NCBI RefSeq assembly: GCF_003751945.1 | Contig: NZ_RJKL01000001.1 | Coordinates: 4,278,001-4,342,000 of the forward strand | DNA from: Couchioplanes caeruleus | GTDB lineage: Bacteria; Actinomycetota; Actinomycetes; Mycobacteriales; Micromonosporaceae | Direction: 5' to 3' | Length of the DNA: 64,000 nt | Made by a program: the position numbers and the translations under genes | Shown: positions 35,209-42,207 of the stretch, in pieces | How the letters are laid out: each line of letters starts with the position of its first letter | Numbering within the stretch: the first letter of the stretch is position 1 | Notes under the pieces: generated by a model | Databases searched by the model: none | What the model saw: the letters and a program-made list of their open reading frames with translations, nothing else | What the model was told of the DNA's origin: nothing

Positions 35209-36501
35209 ATGCCGATCATCGCACCGCGATCGGTCCCTAAGTGGGCTCCGGCAAAGTGGACGCAGAATTTCCAGACCGGTCATGACTGGAGCGTCACGGG
35301 CGGCAACGTGGGGTCGTCGAACCTCAATGACGCCACCGAGTTCGTGCGGGGCACGCAGTCGGTCTCGGTCACCACGGCCGGGCGTGCCACCGCCAACGGG
35401 GCGACGGTGGACCAGGCCAACATCCAGAAGTTCGGGGGCCAGGCGCTCAACCTGACCGGCAAGGCTATCCGCCTGATGTTCAAGGTCTCGGATGTCTCCA
35501 AGCTGCGGCACATCAACTTCTACGTCGGTACGGCCGGCCTGGCCAACTACTTCCGGTGGCGGGTACACACCCATACGAATACCCAGAACTGGGTGCAATC
35601 CGGCGAGTGGGTGCTGATCACCCTGCAGTGGGGTGACGTCCTTTCCGCCGGCGGAAGCATGTCTCTCTCGGCCGCCCGTGTCCCGTCCACGAGGACCGGG
35701 TTCACCGACCTCCGGTTCCAGGTGCTCGACGCCGGCACCGGTCCCGTCACGGTCCGGCTGCAGTCGGTCGAACTCGTCGAGGACACGTCGGTGGACTATC
35801 CGAAGGGATTGGTGTCGATCACCTTCGACGACTCCTGGTCGGATGTCTTCGACAACGCGCGCCCGGCGATGGACACCTACGGGTTCCGCGGGACCACGTA
35901 CACGATCGCCGACCAGATCGGTACGGCCGGGCGGTACAACCTGGCCCAGTTGAAGGCGGCGCAGAACCTGTCCGGGTGGGAGGTCGCCGGACATGCCTAC
36001 CAGGGCGCCGCGCACGCGGCACGGTACGACGGTGTGACCGCGGACAAGGTCGACGCCGACGCGGGAAACCTCCGGGCGTGGATGGTCAACAACGGTTTCC
36101 ACAGTGACTCGTTCGCCTACCCGGGCGGGCGGTTCGGAAAGACGACGGACGGGGTGAGCGTCGAGGAGATCGTGGCGCGCTACTTCTCCACCGGCCGGTC
36201 CATCATCTCCGCCGACAACCGCGAGTCCACGCCGCCGCCGATGCCGCACCGGCTCCGGTCCGTCACGGGGATCAGTTCAATCGCCCCCGGCCAGTCGAAC
36301 CCCGCCAACCTGACCGGTCCGGGCGGATTGCTCGACCGCGCGCAGCTCTCCGGCGGCTGGCTCATCCTGTGCTTCCACCGCGTCGTCACCACCACCCCGA
36401 CGAACGACGCCGAATGTCACAAGGACGACTTCGCGGCAATCATGCGGGCCATCAACTCCCGAGGCATGCCGGTGCTGACCGTCGGCGAGGTCATGCAGTA
36501 A
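35209..36501 (+). CDS. Polysaccharide deacetylase-like protein with N-terminal beta-sandwich, no signal peptide
   Basis: A 430-residue protein with GGAGG about 12 bases before the ATG. Residues 1-195 look like a carbohydrate-binding or phage tail-type beta-sandwich (GQALNLTGKAIRLMFKVSD; LRFQVLDAGTGPVTVRLQSVEL). Residues about 200-430 are a NodB-type domain: ITFDDSW (D207, D208), FAYPGGRFG and ILCFHRV are present, but motif 2, normally H-x3-H, reads HAYQGAAH (H262, H269) with altered spacing. There is no signal peptide or membrane helix. It could act in the cytosol, be released by lysis, or derive from a phage structural protein. It converges with the aldo/keto reductase gene, overlapping by 11 bases. 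Confidence 0.8.
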   Translation: MPIIAPRSVPKWAPAKWTQNFQTGHDWSVTGGNVGSSNLNDATEFVRGTQSVSVTTAGRATANGATVDQANIQKFGGQALNLTGKAIRLMFKVSDVSKLRHINFYVGTAGLANYFRWRVHTHTNTQNWVQSGEWVLITLQWGDVLSAGGSMSLSAARVPSTRTGFTDLRFQVLDAGTGPVTVRLQSVELVEDTSVDYPKGLVSITFDDSWSDVFDNARPAMDTYGFRGTTYTIADQIGTAGRYNLAQLKAAQNLSGWEVAGHAYQGAAHAARYDGVTADKVDADAGNLRAWMVNNGFHSDSFAYPGGRFGKTTDGVSVEEIVARYFSTGRSIISADNRESTPPPMPHRLRSVTGISSIAPGQSNPANLTGPGGLLDRAQLSGGWLILCFHRVVTTTPTNDAECHKDDFAAIMRAINSRGMPVLTVGEVMQ

Positions 36502-37516
36502 GGGAACCCGCCGCGTCTTCCTCGAGCTGAGTGAAGCCGCCGAGCCCTGCGAGGTGCTCCACCATCCGCGCACGCTGGTCGTCGTCGGGAAGGGGTCCTC
36601 GCAGGGCTTTCATGTTCTCTTTCACGTGTGCCGGGTTGCCGGTGGACGGGAGGACGACCGTGACGGCCGGGTGAGCCAGGACGTACTTCAGGAAGAACTG
36701 GGCCCAGGTCGTAGCGCCGAAGTCGCTCGCCCAGCCCGGCACCTGACGGCCCTCGACCAGCTTGTGGAGGCGGCCCGTCTCCAACGGCATGGTGGCGATG
36801 ACGGGGATGCCACGTTCCGCGGCGAGCGGCAGGACGTGCTCCTCGGCCGACCGGGTGAGGATCGAGTACCGAACCTGGACGACGTCGACTTCGAAGTTCC
36901 GCATCAGCACTTCGATGGCCGGATAGTACTGGGTCTCGCGGTGACTGACGCCGACGTAACGGACCCTTCCTTCGTTCTTCCACCGGCCCAGCATCGGCAC
37001 CACAGCCTCGGCGTCGGTCAGGTCGCCCACCTGGAGCACGTCGATCTGGTTCCGGCGCAGCCGTTCCTTGGAGGCCTGCAACTGACGCGACACGCGGCCC
37101 TCGTTCAGGTCTCCGGCGGCCGGCCGGAGGTTATGGGTCAAGAACATGCCGCTGGTGATGCCGAGATCGGTGGCGACCTCGCTGAACAGGAGTTCGGAGT
37201 CGCCGTTCAGCCGAGAGGTGTCGACCACCCGGCCGCCGGCCTCCCAGTACACCTTCAGAACGTCCCGCAGATGTGCCCGCTGTGCCGCGGGGTGCTTGTC
37301 GACGTTCACCGTGGCGGCCAGCCCGATCGCCGGAAGTCGCTCGCCGGTACGCCCGAGGGTGTTGAAGGTGAGGTTCCGGCGGGCCGAGGCGGCGTGCGCG
37401 GCCTGTCCCTGTCCGGCGGCCCCCGCAACGAGCAGCACGCCCGCCCCGGCCACGCCGGCGGCCAACACGCTGCGCCTGGTCGGTCGGCCGAGCCGGGATG
37501 CTGGTAGCCCGTCCAT
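36491..37516 (-). CDS. Tat-exported aldo/keto reductase-fold protein lacking catalytic residues
   Basis: A 341-residue protein from ATG 37516 with GGAGGGG upstream. The N-terminus has a twin-arginine signal (GRPTRRSVLAAGVAGAGVLLV, residues 10-30). The rest follows the AKR barrel (TFNTLGRTGERLPAIGLA; KNEGRVRYVGVSHRE; LPSTGNPAHVKENMKAL). Of the AKR tetrad, Asp99 is present (VVDTS). The Tyr position is Asn104 (RLNGDSE), the Lys position is His128 (MFLTHNL) and the His position is Gly164 (LQVGDL). It is therefore unlikely to reduce carbonyls and may bind a ligand or have a new chemistry. Confidence 0.82.
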   Translation of the reverse strand: MDGLPASRLGRPTRRSVLAAGVAGAGVLLVAGAAGQGQAAHAASARRNLTFNTLGRTGERLPAIGLAATVNVDKHPAAQRAHLRDVLKVYWEAGGRVVDTSRLNGDSELLFSEVATDLGITSGMFLTHNLRPAAGDLNEGRVSRQLQASKERLRRNQIDVLQVGDLTDAEAVVPMLGRWKNEGRVRYVGVSHRETQYYPAIEVLMRNFEVDVVQVRYSILTRSAEEHVLPLAAERGIPVIATMPLETGRLHKLVEGRQVPGWASDFGATTWAQFFLKYVLAHPAVTVVLPSTGNPAHVKENMKALRGPLPDDDQRARMVEHLAGLGGFTQLEEDAAGSLTA

Positions 37517-37649
37517 GAATGTGCCCCTCCGCGTTCCGCAGCATGGCCGAGACTGCTCGACCCGGGACACTAACCGAGACCGCTACCTATGGATACCCCG
37601 GCCCGGCCAGATCACGGGATGCAGAGCCGGCTGCGGCCCCTTCGATGTG

Positions 37650-37681
37650 ACACTCAGTGATCCTCACGCTCTGTTGAGTGT
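37650..37681. promoter_or_regulatory. Inverted repeat ACACTCA-N18-TGAGTGT with extra half-site
   Basis: ACACTCA (37650-37656) and TGAGTGT (37675-37681) are perfect 7-bp arms. A further CACTCAG occurs at 37721, and the motif GTGATC appears next to both arms. The repeats lie in the 331-base gap (37517-37847) between the exported AKR-like gene and the secreted-protein gene, which has no other gene in it, and could control either. Confidence 0.45.
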
Positions 37682-37847
37682 GATCATGCGAGTCGCCACT
37701 GCGAAGAGGCCGGGATCGGTCACTCAGAGTTGATGTCCGCGGAGTCTCTCGGCGGGGTTGCGGGAACGCTCATGTCGTCTTGCGGCTGGCTTGAGGGTGC
37801 GGTGTCAAGGTTCTCGAGTCACGAACGCAAGGTGGAGGAACACAGAG

Positions 37848-38585
37848 ATGAAGCTGGCACGCCTGGTCGCGGTCCTGGGTATGGCGATGGTCGCCACCAC
37901 CCTGGTGGCTCCGCAAGCGGCTTCCGCGGCGACGCACGTGCCGGGTCCGCCGATGGGCCTGATGAATGTGCGGTCGCACGTGAAGGCCGCTGAGACGTTG
38001 GTCTACTGGAAGCCCGTCGCCGGGGCCACGAACTACCAGGTGACGGTCAGCGATGGCACTATCACCCGGCTGTACGTTGTCGCGGCCACCCAGAAGCTGA
38101 ACGCCGGCGGGACGCACCAGTTGACGGTGTCGACGCCGAACAAGTGCTCGCGGTACCGGATCACAGTTGCCTCGCGGGACGCGCAGGGGCAGGGGACCAG
38201 CCGGTACATCATCGAGAAGTCCCTGGCGCCCACCGCGGTGATCAAGGCGAAGGCGGTGCGGTCGAGTGACCCGACCAAGGCGACCTTCACCTACTCCCCG
38301 CCGCAGTGGAAGGGCTACCTGGGCGGTCCGACCGGCGGGGCGACGCAGGACGACAAGGACAACCCCAAGATGAGCTTCACCAGCACGGCCGAGCTCGTCC
38401 GGGTCGCGGACAACAAGGTCGTCTCCACGACTACGTACACCTCGAGCAACTGGACCGCTCCCCGGACGCAGAGCTTCACCGGTCTCGACCCGGCGCGGGC
38501 CTACGTTTTGAAGATCACGAACAGCAACAAGTGGGGCACCTGCTCCAACCAGCTCGGCCGGGTCCTGCTCAACCCCAACGCCTGA
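37848..38585 (+). CDS. Secreted protein with fibronectin type III-like fold
   Basis: A 245-residue protein. ATG 37848 follows GGTGGAGG by about 9 bases. It has a clear Sec signal peptide (MKLARLVAVLGMAMVATTLVAPQAASA, cleaved near residue 28). The mature part has FnIII-like elements (AETLVYWKPVAGATNYQVTVS; HQLTVSTPNKCSRYRITVASRD; LDPARAYVLKITNSNKW) and two cysteines (KCSRY and GTCSN) that could form a disulfide. No enzyme motif. It is probably released or wall-associated. It converges with a LamG-like gene across a hairpin terminator. Confidence 0.75.
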   Translation: MKLARLVAVLGMAMVATTLVAPQAASAATHVPGPPMGLMNVRSHVKAAETLVYWKPVAGATNYQVTVSDGTITRLYVVAATQKLNAGGTHQLTVSTPNKCSRYRITVASRDAQGQGTSRYIIEKSLAPTAVIKAKAVRSSDPTKATFTYSPPQWKGYLGGPTGGATQDDKDNPKMSFTSTAELVRVADNKVVSTTTYTSSNWTAPRTQSFTGLDPARAYVLKITNSNKWGTCSNQLGRVLLNPNA

Positions 38586-38600
38586 CGGCACCGACGGATC

Positions 38601-38626
38601 CTCGCCCGGCCCTGCGGCCGGGCGAG
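38601..38626. terminator. Hairpin between convergent secreted-protein genes
   Basis: CTCGCCCGGCC (38601-38611) pairs perfectly with 38616-38626 around CTGC. There is no T-run, as is usual for many actinobacterial terminators. Confidence 0.65.
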
Positions 38627-38646
38627 TCCTGTGACGAGCGCCAGGG

Positions 38647-39507
38647 TCAGTCGATCGACAGGAAGACGTTGTCGATCTGGCCGGCGTACTGGTCGTTGCC
38701 GTTGTTGGTGCCCTTGCCGCCCACGCGCAGCGGTTCGGCGTTGGCGATCGACAGGCGCGGCGGCACGGGCACCGATGCGCGACGTACGCCGTCGACGGCG
38801 AGTTCGAGGCGGTCGGCCGTACGGGTGCAGACCAACTGGTGCCAGGTGCCGTCGGCCACGTCGATCAGGGGCTCCGCGCGGTAGATGCGGTTGCGGCCGG
38901 CGATCACGCAGCTCGGGTGGCCCTGCCGGTGGTCGACCTGGAGCTTGAACTGGCTGATGCCGCCGACCGAGTACCCCTTCTGGAGGACGTTGGCGCCGTC
39001 CGCGAGGTCGCTGTGGGTCATCAGCACCGACGCGCCGTAGCGCATCGGGCGGGTGCCGGGGTTGAGGCTGTCGTCGCGGACGCCCTCGAGGATCGCCCGG
39101 GGGCATTCGCGCTCGCGCAGCAGGGTGCAGCGATCCGGGTATTGCACCGCCAGGCCCGCGCCCTGCGGGACGAGGCTGAGCGTGCCGCCGTTCTGGCCCA
39201 GGGGCCGCAGTTCGAAGCCGCCGCGTACGTCGGTGATCGGTGCCGTGACGCCGCCGTCGAAGGTGTAGCGGATGGTGACCGGGGTCGCCGCAACGCCGAT
39301 CTTTCCCGCCTGCGCGGGTGCCGCAAAGCCGAAGGCGGCGGGCGTCAGGACGCCCCCCGACGGGCGGGGCATGATCAGTGGCGTGAGCCGGGGGGCGGCG
39401 TCGCTGCGCTGGGCGAAGTGGGCGACGGCCAGCAGGCCCGCGCCGAAGACGGCGGTGGCCGTGAGCGCGCCGAGCGGGCTGATCCATGACCGGCGAGTGT
39501 CGAACAT
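38647..39507 (-). CDS. Exported LamG/concanavalin-like domain protein
   Basis: A 286-residue protein from ATG 39507; the frame stays open upstream to 40539 but that part is antisense shadow. The N-terminal hydrophobic segment (LGALTATAVFGAGLLAVAHFA) is a signal anchor or signal peptide. Residues about 75-280 resemble a jelly-roll lectin domain of the LamG type (TIRYTFDGG; WHQLVCTRTADRLELAVDGVRRASV; LRVGGKGTNNGNDQYAGQIDNVFLS), which commonly binds glycans. Function otherwise unknown. Confidence 0.75.
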   Translation of the reverse strand: MFDTRRSWISPLGALTATAVFGAGLLAVAHFAQRSDAAPRLTPLIMPRPSGGVLTPAAFGFAAPAQAGKIGVAATPVTIRYTFDGGVTAPITDVRGGFELRPLGQNGGTLSLVPQGAGLAVQYPDRCTLLRERECPRAILEGVRDDSLNPGTRPMRYGASVLMTHSDLADGANVLQKGYSVGGISQFKLQVDHRQGHPSCVIAGRNRIYRAEPLIDVADGTWHQLVCTRTADRLELAVDGVRRASVPVPPRLSIANAEPLRVGGKGTNNGNDQYAGQIDNVFLSID

Positions 39508-39644
39508 GCGGTTATTGTCCGAAACTCGGGGAAAAGTGGTGGTCTCAAACTCCGGGGCGGCGCAAAAGTGGCGTAAACCACCCCAAAGAGGGTCCGCCGA
39601 ATGGCCCAAATACTTCTTGCACCCGCAACCACCTGCCCGGTTGG

Positions 39645-40667
39645 TCAGGCACGCGGAGCCGCGGCTTCTCCGATCACCGCGTGCAGCACGTCGTCCAGGG
39701 CGATCACCCCTAGCGGGCGCCGGCCGTCGCTGACCAGCACGATGTGGCGCCGGTCCCGGCGCATCGTGAGCAGCAGATCGGCCAGGTTGCGGTCCGGCGG
39801 CACCACGGCCAACGGCCGGATGATCTCCGCCGGGATGGGCAGGCGGCGCTGCGCGCCCGCGTAACCCAGGACGTCCTTGACGTGTACGAAGCCCAGCACG
39901 CGCCTCGACTCGCGTTGCACGACCGGGAACCGGGACCGCCCGCTGCGGGTCGCCACGGCCTCGATCGTGGCCGGCGAAGCGTCGTCCGCCACCGTCGTCA
40001 CCCCGGACCACGGCCGCAGGGTGTCGGCCGCCGTCCGTTCGCTGAGGCCCAGCGCCGCGTGGATGCGCTCGTACTGTTCCGTGCCGAGCAGCCCCTCCGA
40101 CCGTGCCTGGGTGACCATGCCCGCGAGCTCCTCGGCGGTGAACACCGTCTTGACCGCGTCCGTCGCCTCGATCTTCCACAGGGCCAGCACCATGCGCGAC
40201 GCCCAGCGCATCGCCGTCAGGACCGGGCGGGTCGCCGTACAGAAGGCGAGCATGAACGGGCCCAGGATCAGCGCCGAGCGCTCCGGGCCGGCCAGCGTGA
40301 TGTTCTTGGGCACCATCTCGCCGACGACGGTGTGCAGGAAGACCACGACGCCGAGGGCCAGGACGAACGCGACCGGGTGGATCGCCTTCTCCGGCAGGCC
40401 CGCCGTCGTGAGCGGGCCCTCGATCAGGTGCGCGAGCGCCGGCTCGGCGATCGCGCCGAGGCCCAGGGAGCAGATCGTGATGCCGAGCTGCGCGCCCGCG
40501 ATCATCAACGGGATCTGGTTCATCGCCGACAGGGCCCAACGCGCCGGGCGGGACGTCTCCGCGAGCGGCTCCAGGGCCGTACGCCGGGACGCGATCAGCG
40601 CGAACTCGCCGCCCACGAAGAGCGCGTTGCCCAGCAGCAGTATCACCGTGACCAGCAGCTCAGCCAT
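39645..40667 (-). CDS. Hemolysin-family CNNM/CorC-type membrane protein with CBS domains
   Basis: A 340-residue protein. The N-terminal DUF21 (CNNM) membrane domain (LLGNALFVGGEFALIASRRTALEP; HTVVGEMVPKNITLA) is followed by a CBS-pair (SGRSRFPVVQRESRRVLGFVHVKDVL; RRHIVLVSDGRRPLGVIALDDVL). It lacks the C-terminal CorC/HlyC transporter-associated domain found in its neighbour. Such proteins are implicated in Mg2+ or Co2+ export and cation homeostasis. Its start overlaps the stop of the preceding paralogue by 8 bases, so the two are cotranscribed and may heteromerise. Confidence 0.88.
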   Translation of the reverse strand: MAELLVTVILLLGNALFVGGEFALIASRRTALEPLAETSRPARWALSAMNQIPLMIAGAQLGITICSLGLGAIAEPALAHLIEGPLTTAGLPEKAIHPVAFVLALGVVVFLHTVVGEMVPKNITLAGPERSALILGPFMLAFCTATRPVLTAMRWASRMVLALWKIEATDAVKTVFTAEELAGMVTQARSEGLLGTEQYERIHAALGLSERTAADTLRPWSGVTTVADDASPATIEAVATRSGRSRFPVVQRESRRVLGFVHVKDVLGYAGAQRRLPIPAEIIRPLAVVPPDRNLADLLLTMRRDRRHIVLVSDGRRPLGVIALDDVLHAVIGEAAAPRA

Positions 40668-41994
40668 CGGCGGGCTCCGGCGGTGCGACGACGCGGACCT
40701 GTTCGATGCGGTGCCGGTCCACCTGCATCACGGTGAACTCCCAGCCCTCTTCCTCGAGCGACTCGCCGGCCTTGGGGATGTGACCGAGGCGTGCGAGCAG
40801 AAAGCCGGCGAGGGTCTCGTACGGTCCCTCGGGCAGCCGGAAGCCGGTCTGCTCGGCGAGCTCGTCCTCGCGCAGCAGGCCGTCGACGAGGAACGTCCGT
40901 CCGCCGTCGGGCGCGGTCAGCTCCTCGCTGGCGGCCTCGACCACGTCCACGTCATGCTCGTCGGCGATCTCGCCGACCAGTTCCTCGATGAGGTCCTCGA
41001 CGGTGACGACGCCGTCGGTGCCGCCGTACTCGTCGACCACGATCGCCAGGTCCGCGTCGGCGGCCCGCAGCGCCGCGAGGACCTTGTCCAGGCCGAGGCT
41101 CTCCGGGACGTACACCGGCTCGCGGGCCACTGCCGACACCGGCGTGGCAGCCCGGCGATCGGGCGCCACCCCGAGCGCGTCCGACACGCCGACGACGCCC
41201 ATGACGAGGTCGAGCGTCGACTCGTACACGGGGAACCGGGTGTGTCCGGTCTCGCGCGCGACCGTGATGAGGTCCGCGACGCTCGCGGTGGTCTTGAGGC
41301 CGACCACGTCGACCCGCGGGGTCATCGCCTTGGCCGCGCGTTTCTCGCCGAAGCGGATGGTGCGGCGCAGCAGCGTCGCGGTCTCGTCCGGCAAGGCACC
41401 CGCGCGGGCGCTGATCGCGGCGAGCAACCCCAGTTCCTCGGGGGAACGGGCGCTGGCGAGCTCCTCCTGCGGCTCGATCCCCATGCGGCGGACCAGCCAG
41501 TTGGCGGAGCCGTTCAGCGCGCTGATCAGCCATTTGAAGAGCTTCGAGAAGGTACGCAGCGGCGCCGCGGTCGCCAGTGCCACCTTCATCGGGCGGGCCA
41601 GGGCGGCGTTCTTCGGTACGAGCTCGCCGAAGAGCATCGACACCAGCGTGGCCAGCACCAGCGCGAGCAGGTGGGTGATGGTGTCGGTGTGCCGGCCGCC
41701 GATCGGCGCGATGGCCGGCGTGAAGAGCCGGGACAGCGCGGGCTCGGCGAGATAGCCGGTCAGCAGGGCCGTCAGCGTGATGCCGAGTTGCGTGCCGGAG
41801 AGCTGGAAGGAGAGCTCGTGCAGCGCGTCGCGTACGGTCCGGGCCCGGCGTTCGCCCGCGTCGGCGCGCTTGTCGATCTCCACCCGATCGACGGTGACCA
41901 GCCCGAACTCGGCGGCCACGAAGAACGCGTTGCCTGCGGTCAGCAGCGCGAAGGCAGCCAGCGGGAGCACCGCGGTCAGGAGCAGGCCGTCCAT
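40660..41994 (-). CDS. Hemolysin-family CNNM/CorC-type membrane protein, full length
   Basis: A 444-residue protein: DUF21 membrane domain (LTAGNAFFVAAEFGLVTVDRVEID; GELVPKNAALARPMKVAL), CBS pair (GHTRFPVYESTLDLVMGVVGVSDAL; ADLAIVVDEYGGTDGVVTVEDLIEELVGEI) and a C-terminal CorC/HlyC domain (DGGRTFLVDGLLREDELAEQTG...FLLARLGHIPKAGESLEEEGWEF). It is the first gene of a two-gene operon with the shorter paralogue, a frequent actinobacterial pair. Confidence 0.9.
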   Translation of the reverse strand: MDGLLLTAVLPLAAFALLTAGNAFFVAAEFGLVTVDRVEIDKRADAGERRARTVRDALHELSFQLSGTQLGITLTALLTGYLAEPALSRLFTPAIAPIGGRHTDTITHLLALVLATLVSMLFGELVPKNAALARPMKVALATAAPLRTFSKLFKWLISALNGSANWLVRRMGIEPQEELASARSPEELGLLAAISARAGALPDETATLLRRTIRFGEKRAAKAMTPRVDVVGLKTTASVADLITVARETGHTRFPVYESTLDLVMGVVGVSDALGVAPDRRAATPVSAVAREPVYVPESLGLDKVLAALRAADADLAIVVDEYGGTDGVVTVEDLIEELVGEIADEHDVDVVEAASEELTAPDGGRTFLVDGLLREDELAEQTGFRLPEGPYETLAGFLLARLGHIPKAGESLEEEGWEFTVMQVDRHRIEQVRVVAPPEPADG

Positions 41995-42207
41995 GATCGG
42001 TTCACCTCGGCCCTCATTGTGCCGGAACCGCCCGTCTCATCGGCGTCCGCGGTGCCCGGATGCGCGCCGGAGTCGGCGTGGACGGATGAACATCGCCGAG
42101 GAATTCGCGTTGCTCGCCCGCCGTGACGACGGCTCTCCGGAGCCGCCGTGGCGCTCATGTCCCCTATGGCGGCGACGACCGCCGTCCTCGCATCCTCGTG
42201 AGTCGGC

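Noticed and set aside
35206..36249. 347-codon minus-strand frame opposite the deacetylase-like gene
   Set aside because: No ribosome site or domain; the plus strand has NodB motifs and a ribosome site.
39508..40539. Upstream extension of the LamG-like frame to 630 codons
   Set aside because: The extension is antisense-type low complexity overlapping a CBS-domain transporter gene. The signal anchor begins at ATG 39507.
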